A DNA stretch of 64,000 bases from Trochalopteron elliotii. Its lineage: Eukaryota; Chordata; Aves; Passeriformes; Leiothrichidae. Every line of letters starts with the position of its first letter. Within the stretch, counting starts at the first letter, position 1. The translations under genes were made by a program, and so were the position numbers. A model generated the notes under the pieces. The model worked only from the letters and a program-made list of their open reading frames with translations, was not told the DNA's origin and ran no database searches. Positions 30,601-42,675 of this stretch are shown here, one piece after another. The stretch lies in contig JANPWX010019815.1 in NCBI GenBank assembly GCA_024734555.1, forward strand, positions 436,982 through 500,981, given 5' to 3'.

Positions 30601-33600
30601 TTAGGGTGATATCTGAATTATACAGTGACACAAACTGATATACACCTTGAGGAAAAGGGAGCACTTTCTTCATCTCTGTCACTCGATCTATACATGGCAG
30701 AGTGGTGAGTAATTGTGTAGAAGGTTGGTAAGGCCATAGCCTGGGGCCTCGTAGGCATGCAGGCAAACATGGTCAAAGACACATGGTGATCCAGTGGCTA
30801 AACTAACTTTTGGTTTTTTAAAAGTACCATACTTTCCCCCTTTTTCCTCCAAGAAGCTACTGACTGAGTCAGATTAAAAGAACATTGTCCTTAATCCAAG
30901 TATGTCAAATTACAAGGAAAGGTTCAAGAATACTCCTAGGGGGGTTGCAATACCAAACTGAGTGATGGCCACATTTCTTTCTAAGACCAAATCAGTGACA
31001 TTGGTCTAAGCATGCTGGTGAGAATTGCTCCAGGTGATAATCTGACTCATTATGCCAGCCAGTTCAAAACAAACTATGCCCCAGGTTGTCTGCAATTATG
31101 CCAGAGAGAAGAGGTACCCTGATTTCCTATTTTAATCAAGTCTTGAACAGAAGGGACTTTTTTGCACTTGAAGTATTTTATAGGTTGTTACATACTGTAT
31201 GGGTACTAGATATAAGATGTTTTTATTTACTTATTTCTCAGTCATCTTCTTGAAGGTAAGCTACTGTCTGTCTTCAGAAGAGAAAGAGCAAATTAAAATT
31301 GAATGAATTATGAGTATCAGATCTTTATTGATTACTGTACAACTTGGAGCTGTTACTACTACTGCAAGTACTCTGAATGCAAAAGTAGAAGCCTGCACAG
31401 GCCATTGTGTAGCTAATGAATTTCTTAAGGCTCACCTCTGCCTACAGTTGAGATACATTAATAGATCACCTGAGTATTTCTTGTACTCAAAATTGTCTCA
31501 GCCACCCACACTCATGAGTCAAACTACATCAACTTTCCACAGACATCAAGGAATAGCACTCACCCAACACCTGGCACACAACCCAGCAGAGCCAGCATTG
31601 CAGACTTCTGGCTTTTGAAATATCTCTGCATGAATCCACCCTTTTGCACCCTGAAACGTGCCAGGCACAGAAAACATCCTTAGAGAGGCAAAAGAATCAG
31701 GCCAACAGGATTTAATGGAAAAGACTGGCACCACAGGCAGATAGAGCATGCTTGAACCTTTATCAAAAAGATATCACTTAACTAGTTGTCTAAATATAGG
31801 GTTTTGTGAGCAAGTTGAAAGCTTTGGCTGTGGTGTGAAGTATTCTGTCAGTGTTATTTATTAAGCATAGTAAGGTCTTATGCTGATGAGAAAATCCCTG
31901 AAAAATTCACCACAAGATTTTTGCCTGGGTAAAGTAACAAGTTAGGATGCACAAAAAAAAAAGCAGTTACTATTGCACTAGCAAACTTGTGTACTATTTA
32001 TACAACACCAGGAGAACTCCATGCCTCTATTCTGACCTCAATTACAATCTTTCTTAGGGGAGCATACGTGAGTATGAGTGAATGAAAATAAGAAGGCAGC
32101 TCATATCCTGTGGGCAAGTTGCACTCATTATAAATTTAAGAGAGAACAGAATAGCTCCTATCACTTCCTATTAAGACTGGTAAAAATTGTGTTTGTCTAG
32201 CTATTTTTATATTTTTACATTTGTTACATTTTTAATCCACACACATGGCATAGACAAACATTTATATTTTTTCAGTATAACTGGGAAAATTTAAAAGTCT
32301 GTGCAGGTTAATACAGTTTGTGTGGGGGGTGTGTTCATGTTTATGTGTAGCAAAAAATTTGCACAAAAGCAAATTTGAGAGTTTCAAGTAACAAAGTTTA
32401 TAATAACAATAAGAAGAACAGGCGGTACTATTGTATTGAATATTACTGTTTTAGACAGAAAAGTTTACAAGTTTGGGGAAGGAGATCAGGAAAAAATTAA
32501 GGTCTTTGCTCACTGAAAACAACAAAAATATTTTACAGCTGTTTTATTGAGCAATACTAGTTTTACTATGTTTTGAGCAGGGAATTGAAATCAGCAACCT
32601 TAGTGGTAAATGTATGGCTTTTTGTACTCTTGGGGGGAAAACCGCAACATATTTGTCTTGTTCTTCATACATTTTTTCCTAATGTCCACTGGTAGTTGAT
32701 GTTAGAGACAAGGCATCATGATATACAGACCTTCAGTCTGGTCCTGAGGTTCCCTTTTGCGGCATACACCAGTAAAGAAAATTTCAACTAAAATAGTCCT
32801 AGTTTGACAAAATTCTAGGGAATTTAAACCCAGATTTTTTTTTAGATACTGAAAAACACTACTCTTACAGTGGAAATAAAAATAGCCCCATTTTCAGAAA
32901 GGCCATTACCTTGTCTACCCTCACTCTTCAAGGAACCAGCACAAAGGGAAAGGAAGACCTAGTTTGCAGACCGGGGCACGCATAATAAATATGACCAGAG
33001 TAGGTCACTAAATTAAAGCTCATAATTTAAGTTAGGGTTCACATGGCAGAGCAGACCAGTATCACCATAAGAAAGTCAGGCCCTCTGGTGCATTTTTCTT
33101 TACCTCACTGTAACCCTATCTGCTGGAGGTGGAAGAAAGCAATCTCCTCACTTTGAGAGATTCAGCCTTCTCAGATACCTGTGCTTTAGTTTTCTGCAGG
33201 GACTCCTGCACTACACTGGATTTCAAGGGCTTCCTCCAAAGCCCATTAACAAGTAATAACAAGTAAAAATTAAATATGCTGAATTTTTGTTTGTTGTTTT
33301 AGCTTTTTCTTTAAATTTTAGACTCTTTCTTTCTTATGAATATTGCAGGACCTCCCAGCTATACAGGACCCTAGTAATGACTGCCCTTCAGGGCTCATTA
33401 CAGAGTTTGGATCCCAAATCTGTCATTAAGCTAGCAAGGGGAAGAGGTCAGGGAATGTGGAGAAAGCAGGGGTCAGGAGGTCACCCATGCAGGGAGTCTA
33501 TCCCTGTTTGCAAGGCAGATGTTGCCCTTTGAGGCCGTAGGGATCTATTGCTCTTAAGTCACCAGATGTTGCCCATGCTGTTTCTCAAATCCAGGTGGAA

Positions 33601-35542
33601 AATTCCACCGTTAGCAGGAAAATTATGAACAATTTTATTGGTAATTTATAAGGAACAGTAAGCAGAGGGGACTCAGATGTATGTGTAGCAATTAAATATG
33701 CCTGCTTGATTTATTTGACCAATGAATGCTGCCATGCCTGACTCTAGATGATCAAATATCACTGAGATGTTCCAGTTCAGATATCATTGAGTTTCCAGTT
33801 CAGATCTTTATGGACAAGAGCCAGCTGGCAGGTTTAGACTGGATTCCAGTTTGCCCAGCGTTTGCATGCATGACTGCATTTTAAACAACTTACGCTTCAT
33901 AACAAATTAGATAGATTTTAACATATATGTTATGGATGCACATAACAGGGTTTGCCACAAATACTTTCTACTGAGACCAAGCACCTGCCCCCCTGCAGCA
34001 GGAGTGTTTTGCAGTCATTCAGCATAGCCTAAAAGGAAGTTGAAAAATCCATGTCACTTAGCACAGGAATGAGGTACTGCATGCACTCCCATGACACCAT
34101 TCCTTGCCTGAGAAAATAATAGAAAATGATCAAGCTTTTTTTTTTGCACTTATCTGTATCACTGCCTAGGCACAGTGCCTACAGTTGAGTTATGGAAGCG
34201 GTGTAGAAGCTTTCCATGTAAGCAGTCAATGAGCAACCAAAATTTGTATTCATGGAAACCAAGAGACTCTACAAAACGACACAGAAACACCTACCCATTT
34301 TTCCTCTTAGTAACATTCCAGTAAATAACATTTGATCTTTTATATCAGTCTCCTGACATCTGCTTATGATTATAATACCATACAGCTAGAATGAAATTCT
34401 AGCACTTGAGATTCTTTAGTTGATGAAATAGAATAGCAAATCCATAAAGTGCATACAGTGAAGCAATTGCTGCATGATTACAAAACAGCAGATAAAGACA
34501 AATCCCACTGGAAAAGGTTTACATTTGGTTTTCTGTTTATGTAAATGCCTATCTCCCACTTAAGAGCACAGAAATGTGGAACAGAAAAGCATGCCTGATA
34601 AATTCACATTGCTACAACATCTTTAACTCATCTATGATACTCAGAGAACTTCAGCTTTGTTTGCAAATGAGGACATGTTTGTTTCATACTTCACAACTGG
34701 ATGGACACTGGAGTTTGAATTATGGGAACTGAATTAGTCAAAGCCACACTTGAAAACCAAGATTTCAGCTAAACTTCTGCCTCCTCTGCCTTTCCAAAGG
34801 AGAAACAGTACCGCAATACATTTATGTGTAGTGGAAACACAAAATTTGATCAGAAGCAATTGGAACTTCCTCTAAATGAAATGAACCCTGCAAAAACAGC
34901 AATCTACAATAACTATAAATCTTTTGAGTAAGTCTGAATACTATGTCTTTCATGAGAAGCTCTACTCCTCAGAAAATAACTTTAAATCACAATACCTGAA
35001 TTAAAGTATCTGAATCACACTCAAGCCTTTGAATAATTTGCCTTCAGATACATTCATGCCATTGTGTTTATTGTTTTAGAAATCAAAAGAAGAGCCTATC
35101 AACATATGTGAAAGTAAAATTGGTGGCAATCAGAGCAACTAAAATAGTGCTTAAAGTGAGAAATGCTGGTTTAGCAGTTCAGCCTACAACATGTTTTAGG
35201 TTCAATGCAACTCTCCCCACTGCATATAACAGGAATTAGAATAATAGTTCACCTTTTCCTGATCTCGACTACCTAGTCTCTGTCTTAGACTTGATGTTAC
35301 ATGGAAGACGCTGATCTGTCCTGAGATGTGTAGGAGACATCCCATTTGTCTGTAAGGCAAATCTGAGCATCTCAACTACATAACAGACAAGTCAGGTCTG
35401 ACCACTTTTCTTCATACACCTAATAGATTTCAGTGCTTCCAGTTCCACTTCACTTGCCAAGCTCCTAAGCCTTTTGTCCTACTGGCAGTTTTAATACATG
35501 GTCTTTCTGAATGTGACAGTAAAATAATGAGTCAAGCCTTAC
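27624..35542 (-). other. NRG1: NRG1 intron between spacer exon and Ig exon B
   Basis: This 7919-bp intron has a GTAAGG donor at its 5' end (35542) and a TTTTCCAG acceptor at 27625-27624. A second spacer exon would be expected here by mammalian gene order. I searched by eye for its peptide on the minus strand and found no convincing match with splice sites in the right phase. No mobile element was recognised. Confidence 0.8.
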
Positions 35543-35667
35543 CATTGGTGTCTGTGATGATAACACTGGCTTTAGTACTGTCATTTCCTAGCTTGCTGCT
35601 CACTCTGCATACATATTCTCCAGCGTCGGCCAATGTGGCTCTGTAAATGTGAAGCTCAGAGTATTTC
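35543..35667 (-). CDS. NRG1: NRG1 Ig-domain exon B (second half of the Ig-like C2 domain)
   Basis: This 125-nt exon completes the Lys codon split across the intron and runs 41 codons, starting KYSELHIYRATLADAGEYVC. It holds the Ig hallmark D-A-G-E-Y-V-C (second domain cysteine, pairing with the one in exon A) and an N-glycosylation sequon N-D-S in KLGNDSTKAS. It ends SVIITDTN plus one base (phase 1). The acceptor is a good TTTCACAG after a T-rich tract (AG at 35669-35668) and the donor is G|GTAAGG (GT at 35542-35541). Intron phases match exon A and the spacer exon exactly, and the intron to exon A is 6830 bp. The family role is the extracellular Ig-like C2 domain of type I/II neuregulins, which ties the ligand to heparan sulfate near synapses. 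The GEYVCRV segment differs by one residue from chicken ARIA as I recall it. Confidence 0.97.
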
Positions 35668-38600
35668 CTGTGAAATCAGAAAAAACATATAAGCATCCTG
35701 TACTGCAATAACACTCACTGAATCAACTAAAGCATTTCCCCCCTCCCCCCTTTCAACACAGAGTCTTGTCTTCCATTCTTACAGGCAGATCAACACTATC
35801 CAGGCCTAAAAGAAGGGAGGAGAATTTAAAAAAAAAACCTCTTACAGGCTGCTGGAAAACAGGCATATTCATGAACGCAAATGAAGATACTTGCTTATGC
35901 TTTTCTCTCTGAGACAAGTCTTTGCTCTTAAAGGAAATCTGGAAAACAACCATCCAACAACCACCCTTTCTCAGCCAAATTGTGGGCTGTCCAGATGCCA
36001 CCAAGATGGGTGTGATATTAAAATAGATTACCCTTCCCTACAGGTTCATATTACCAATAGTAGAGTTCTGGCTAAGTACTGTAGTTCCTAACATCTGACT
36101 AAATAATCATGAGATTAGAACACACCACACTCTTTAACAGCCTCGGAAGCCCCAATAGTAAATCATTCCAGTGTTAGCAAAAAAAAAAAAAAAACATGGG
36201 CAGGAGCACAATTTGCATGAAGCTACATTTTGTTCCTGGCTCAGAGATGTAATTTAATCAGTCTCCAAGGTTTTAAGATTAGATTTTCCAATGCAGAACT
36301 CCTGCCTACCCATTAATTTTGTAGGAACATGTTCTGGTGTCATTCATGGGGTCCCCAACTCACAGGATGGCAATAATCCCATTATCTACACTGCAGAGAA
36401 TGACTAGCTTGGGGGAAATGCACACATTACTGCTGATCCCAGTTACTGTTTAAAAGAAGAGGTCTGGGGAAGTTTCTGCCTGTCATAAAACCTGATCTAC
36501 AGAATAGTCACTCAGAGTGCATGAACACTGCCTTCCCAAAGCTGCTCCCCGCCCCCCCGCCATCCTGAGGAGCTGATCCCCAGGAGGCAGTGGTATCTCC
36601 CTCTAAAAGCTCATAGTCACCACCATGACTGCTGAGCTAAACAATGTCTGGGGAGTTGCTTTGGTTCAGCACTGCCATGTCTCCTAACTCTCCGTGCAGA
36701 AATCACAACTGGCTACCTCTCCTGCAAATCACTGAGCAGGGCTTGATTCAAACGACAAGTAGGTCTGTTGCCAGCAGTGAGTGCTTCTGAAGCAACCAAA
36801 ATTCTCAATGTCATTTTTCAATGACACATCCTTGTGAGCCACCCCTACTTCCATCACAGGACACTATCCCACCTACAGTCTGCTACCCAAACATCTGCCT
36901 ATTGGCAGCTCAGCCTTCCTGCCCTCTATGTGAAACTTCTACTGCTGAGCAGTCAGCCCTCATGGAACAAAAGCAGTGGGCTGGGTGGACCCCTCTCTGC
37001 CAGAAACCTGCATCACAAGAGGTTCCCCGCACATCCTGAAAGAGGACTGCTTTCTCAAGGCCACTGGGCCTGCAAGAGGGAGGAGCAGCCAAGCTAGGAT
37101 TAGAAATTTACTCTGGTTTTCTCAAATGGTAAAGAAATGAATACCTGAGTATTTGGGCTCTCTTCTCAGGAAATGTTAGGAGGCCAGTTCCCAGTACTGA
37201 ATTAATTAACTGGGCTGCACTTCAGATGGCATACAAGAACAGATCCTAGCCCACGGCAAACATGAATATACAAGAAAAAAGTGACAAAGGCACTGAAAGA
37301 AACATCCAGAAGTTGAGTGCTACTGTATCTTTGTGTGAAAATTTTGCACATGACCAACAGCTCTGCTTACACAACAGTAAAAGTGGCCTGCTCTTTAATT
37401 TGTCTGCCAGCCATCCGCCTTCACAACAGCCTGTTGAGGGCCTGACCAGAACATCGTGCAGTGTTTTACACCACCTAACAGCTTGTGTGGACATGTGATA
37501 TTTCCTATATTGCAACAGGTTATCTCTCAGCCATACTTGCAGAGACTGGTCTAGATGGAGAGCTAGTTATAGCCTTGGGAAGCTTTCAAAAGACATATAA
37601 ACAGGCTCAGTGTTTTTAAGAATTCCCTGCAACCCAGTGAGAAGGAAGGGAGCACAGCTGCAGCTACATCACTTTAGTGCAGACGTCCATTGTATATTTG
37701 CTGCAGTCCTCTCCATACATTAAGTAATATTGATGCAAACTACTTTTGTGGCCTGCTTGGCTTTGTGAAGAAACTCTTTGTTCTGCACATTTAATTTTAT
37801 TGTTTTTGTTTTACTTGATACATACGGGAAAAGACAAGGAATTGTGTCTTCCATTTATTATTTTATTTTTATATTAAAACGGGCAAAGCATCAATATTTC
37901 TTACAAATCCATTTCTAACAAGCCATATTTACTCTTGGTTTTAGAAAAAACCCTGTAAGGAGTTTTGTCTCTGAGAGCAGGAGAAATAATATGAATATTT
38001 ATAGCCTTAAAAATATCATTGAGAGGTACTGGGACAGAATTCAAAACATCAGAGCAGAAGATGACTCATTAATGGCTGTAAATGAAGCAGTTTCCTAGCA
38101 ATGCAGTATTCCAGCAGTACTGGCTTAAAGCTGCTGATAAGGGATTTTCTTGTCAAAGACTTGCCCTTTTCTCAAACTATTCCATGCTACTCCAAAAAAA
38201 CAAAAAGTCACTCCCTGTAAGGTTTGCTTCTTCTGAATCTTTAGCTCATTGCCACTATGACACTGCTGAGCTTGTATTCATACATGGAGGGGAAAGAAAC
38301 ACATCTGCAGAATGCAGTCCCAGCCCACCTTATCTACTTGCTTGAATTCATTTTGCTTCAAGCCTCCATCTGTCATCCAGAATTGCTTGTCTGCAGGCAA
38401 ATATCCAGGCTAAGCTTGGATGAAGCTCAAGGTACAGGGCACTTACACACGAAGTTTCCTTGTGCACTACTGCACCAAAACCCATCATCCAGAAGTGGCA
38501 AACACCTTGTCTCTGCCACGGAAAAAAATCCCAGCCCTGATTGAAGGGAGTCTCTCTATGTGTAATGGAGAGCACCTGACTTGTACGGCACACTGCCCAA

Positions 38601-41600
38601 ACCAGTAACGTACAGGTCTCACCTGCATTTGAAATCAGAGAAGGAAAATGAAATGCCATCATAACAGAGGACAGCTATGGGAAAGTTAGCTAGTAGGTGA
38701 ATGAAAAGCTCTTGTCTGGGGCCTGATTTTTTCTGAATGTCTACTGTCACAAAGAAATAGCTTAGAGCCTGGACACACAAATCAACCAATCATGGCTTCA
38801 TCAATCATCAGCAATCATCAGCAGAAACTCACTGACTGCATGCTCTTACTCTGACAAATTTGAGGTAAAAGTGAGTGCTTTAAATGTGCTTCATTAAAAT
38901 TTAAAGTCATTCAGTTTCTCTCGACTCTCCAGTGTAATGAGAAGGAATATAGCCATTTAGTGTGATTCACCTGCCATAATGTCATAGAAGTATAAAACCA
39001 GAGTAGTTTGGGTTAGAAGGGTCCTTAAAGATTATATAGTTCCAACCCACTTTCCATGGACAGGGACAACTTTCACTGGATCAGGTTACTCAGAAAGCCC
39101 CATCCTGCCTGCCCTTGAACACTTCTAAGGACTGGGAATCCAAAACCTTTCTGTGTAACGTGTTAGTGCCTTCCTACACTCACAGTAAAAAATGTTTTCC
39201 CAATACCTAATCTAAAACTACCCTCCTTCAGTCAAGGAGATTCCCCCTTGTCATGTCACTCCACATCCCCGTAAAAAATCCTTCTCCAGCCTCCTTCCAG
39301 CCCCCTTTAGGCAGTGAAAGGTACTGTAAGGTCTTCCCAAAGCCGCCTCTTCTCCAGGGTGAACAGTCCTCACTTCCTCAGCCTATCTTCATAGGAGAGG
39401 CGCTCCAGCCCTGTGCCCACCTGCTCTTCTCTGGACTCACTCCAACAAGTCCATGTCTTTCTTGCAGTGGGGGCCCCAGAGTAGTCCAGGTGGGGCCATC
39501 ACATGTTGGGGCTCTGCACTCTCAGGGTGGAATCAACCACCCTGAAACTATCCTAGGGAGCTTAGAGGAGTGAAACCATTTGCAAAGCAGTCTTTGGAAG
39601 GTTAAGGTTTGAGGAAGCCTGCATTGCCACATGGTCATCTAAACTCTTAGAACACTAAAAAAAGTCAGCGTGTGCTCCACTTTGGCAAATCCTTTTATCC
39701 AGAACTATTCACACTGGCCAATGTGCCCCAAACCACCAAACTGATGTATTATCTTTTCCTTGCCTACTTCAGGTGTAAAGTTAAGGTCTTCATTTTCAAT
39801 TTCTAAGACAGACACGTCATCATACTGCCAGATATTTTGCAGTTTGATAAAAAACCTAAAGCTATTTAGCTCTAACTCTGAATATAGCCAAACAAAAGAA
39901 ACCTTTATTTTTATTCCAATAATAAACACATTTTATCCTGCCATCACAAAAAAAGAAGGGTGATTTCTTGCAAAATACTACATTGACAGAAATCAGTGGC
40001 CATTGGGTACTAATACAAACTTCGTGAGCTTTTTTGTAAATATGTTAGAAAGCGTTATTTTCAAGTGTTTGGATTGAAGATGTCAGTAAGGCTGTGGCAT
40101 TCTGCATGCTAATGGCTCTGCAGAAACATAGCCTACTTTTTATGTAGCCATTTGAACTTTAAAACAAACATTAATTCCAGACAGCTTATCAACTACTCTA
40201 ACCTTTGTAGCTGATGTTTCTCACACTTGGTAATAGTAAAAAATTCACACTAAAATGCTTGTGTAACAATACAGAAGCATATGAGCATGACAAACACTTA
40301 TCAGTGTGCTATCATGAAAAAAAAAACCCAGAACGTAAGTGAGGAAAAAACTCCTTGATCTCTGATACTCCACTAATTTGTAATGGGGTCTTTTTAACAC
40401 AGCTTTGCTTACTGAAATGTGCATGTCTTTTTATGCGTTCATTTACGCTGCATTTTCCCCTCCTCTCCTTTAGCTCTACAACAAGGATCTGTCCCATTTT
40501 ATCAAAATAAAATCTATTTTCTCTTAAGCTGTTCATTTCTACTCAGTCCCAGATGCACATGAGTAGCAAAAGATGAAATGGCAAAGCAATGACGCATCCC
40601 TAAACTAAAATGTCAGAGAAAGAAGGCAAAGAATATCCTTCAGATGTCAGCAGACATCCCTTGCCTTTTCCTTATTTGTACTCTACATCTAATGACTTTC
40701 ACATCTCTAACGGGAAGTGGTTTTCCATTCCACACTGACATTTCTAAAGCACAAGAGAGAAATTCCAACAGTGTGTGGTATCATTGTGACTGGGGAAGCA
40801 CAAATGTGTGAAATACAGATCAAAGCCTGCACCCTTTCCAGTTATGATAAGTGAAGATGACTTTGTATTTCTATCTTCCAAAAAAAAAAGCACAATTTCA
40901 GTCTTTTTCATTAGGTATTTTTTGGGGAAGTTTAAACACTTTTTGGGACATCAAGCTGAAAAAGAGTCTCACACACTCCACATGCATCAATATCAAATCA
41001 ATAGCTATCAGTTTCCTTTCTGACAGCTCCTCAAAGCTTTTTGGGGGCAAAAAACCCACAAAGAAATGAGCTGGCAAAAGGCACTTCTTTGATTTAATGA
41101 TGAACCAGTGATGTTCAGCCCCAGAAGGTGAAATCCTAGCCCCCAGTGAGTTTGGTCAATCAGCACCAGCCAAAATGCAAGTGGAGAAAGTACTGATTTG
41201 CCCCTCACAGGCAGCACTGTGTTGCTGGGAAAGCTGAGGGCTGGGCTCTGATCTGAACATTTTCTTTACAGAATAGACAGAAAATACAACTCTGACAGAG
41301 ACATATGGCTCTGCAAATGAGTCCAGACAATTTGCCAGGCTATCTGCCACCTGGAACAGCTCCATTTTGCAAATGCTGGAAGGAGACATCGCAGGTTCCT
41401 TCTTGACATCTGTGCAACTGTGGCATGGGGGCTGTGGTGATGCTGCTGCTCTGTCCCTCCCCGTGTTTCATCATGTGCCCCACTCTGGGGTACAAGAAAC
41501 TGCCAAGGAGGGCAGGATTTCTCAATTTTAACCTGAATAACTCTAAAAAGTCAAATGTCTATTTGTTTATGGCTTGTTTCATCTAGTGAGGTGAGCCCTG

Positions 41601-42497
41601 ACACAAAGTATGGGGCCACTGAACACCTTGGAAAGAAAAGACTCTTGCAGAGTGCATTCCAAATCTTCTGTGTCTTAAGGAAGGGAAATCATGGCATGGC
41701 GCACCAGAGAGCTGCCTTGCCTACTGAGAGCAGAATTGGGAGTTGAAAGACAGTTCAAATAGATTTTCATAGTTTGTGACAATTAAAACCTTTTAATCTA
41801 AATGACAAGGGAGAGACGGAACAGCAAAAGCCTTCTCCTGTCTCAATGCAGTAAAAGCATTGTGTAGTTTTCCCCTGCAGAAACAAGGCACTAGTCTATC
41901 TTCTGGCATTGGTCATCAGTCACATGTAGTGGGTTCTTACCAGCCAACAGGATAGGATTTGCACGCTTTGCTATTCATCTGACATCTGCTACACCAGTGC
42001 CTTGCTCTGCAAGTGTAGGAATGACTCTGATAAAGGACTACTGCCTACTTGCATAAGACATTCGGAGCTAATGAGGACAGCATTCAGCTCTTCTTAAGGA
42101 CTAAACTGCTGGAAAAGAAAATCTCTAAAATATTTCAAAATCTGCAATCCTTTGATGATTTTTAACGATCTTTGATTTTAGACAATAAAGGTACCTCTAT
42201 TCTTGTTAGCAGTTTAAAAACTGCCTGTCTCCAAGGTTTACTGGTTTAAAGCATAGCCTTTGGCTATCAAAAAACAAATAGAAATTAAAAAGGGAAAACT
42301 AATTATGAAATATTTATACCACACTCACACTTTCAGGAACAATAATATTGGTTTCTGTTTTCTTAGATTTTCTTCCTCTGTAAATCTTAGCTTTCGGCTT
42401 TGTGTTACTCCATTTAACAACCTCAATGCTTGTGTTCTGGTGACCATCACTTCCCAGTCCTCCCAGCCCCACTTGAAAGGTATTACTTTGTACTTAC
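35668..42497 (-). other. NRG1: NRG1 intron between Ig exons B and A
   Basis: This 6830-bp intron has donor GTAAGTA (GT at 42497-42496) and acceptor TTTCACAG (AG at 35669-35668). It holds a poly(A) run near 36180, a C-rich patch near 36549-36560, and the CR1 fragment at about 38982-39550. No further exon was seen. Confidence 0.9.
38982..39550 (-). mobile_element. CR1 LINE fragment
   Basis: Read on the minus strand this is the 3' part of a CR1 LINE. The plus strand shows the reverse complement of typical CR1 blocks: a degraded TCATAGAAGTATAAAACCAG start, then GTTCCAACCCACTTTCCATG, CTTGAACACTTCTAAGGACT, CTTCTCCAGGGTGAACAGTC and CAGTGGGGGCCCCAGAGTAG. It is 5'-truncated and clearly diverged, so an old copy. 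It is in the same orientation as NRG1. The high-coordinate boundary is uncertain by tens of bases. Confidence 0.92.
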
Positions 42498-42675
42498 TTT
42501 TGTTTTTTTGGGATCTTGATATTTTCCGGTCTGTTTTTTTTGGTTATTTCCTTCCCATTCTTTAACCATTTGAATCTGAGCGCAGGATACTCTGAAGTGG
42601 TTTCACACCTGAGCACTAGCTTCTGACCCACAGCAGCCTCTTGGTTTTTCATTTCCTTCAATTTGAGGGGCACTG
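42498..42675 (-). CDS. NRG1: NRG1 Ig-domain exon A (first half of the Ig-like C2 domain)
   Basis: This 178-nt internal exon starts in phase 1 (bases CA complete a codon from the previous exon) and ends in phase 2. It encodes 58 full codons beginning VPLKLKEMKNQEAAVGQKLV. It contains the first Ig cysteine (in LRCETT) and the core tryptophan (in FKWLKNG). Then comes a Lys-rich stretch (KEITKKN, KIPKKQK), as expected for the heparin-binding face. The frame is open throughout. On the minus strand the acceptor reads TTTAG before 42675 and the donor is A|GTAAGTA (GT at 42497-42496). Length and phase agree with the mammalian exon as I recall it. Compared with chicken ARIA as I remember it, I see only conservative changes, such as VPL for VPP and NIK for NVK. 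The acceptor is a TAGCAG tandem, so a variant three bases shorter is possible. The 5' neighbour exon is not seen. Confidence 0.97.

Noticed and set aside
32700..32790. Minus-strand segment with AAAAG before and GT after a short Thr-Glu-Gly stretch, considered as a spacer exon
   Set aside because: Short and unsupported; the acceptor lacks a pyrimidine tract and the phase and length do not fit.
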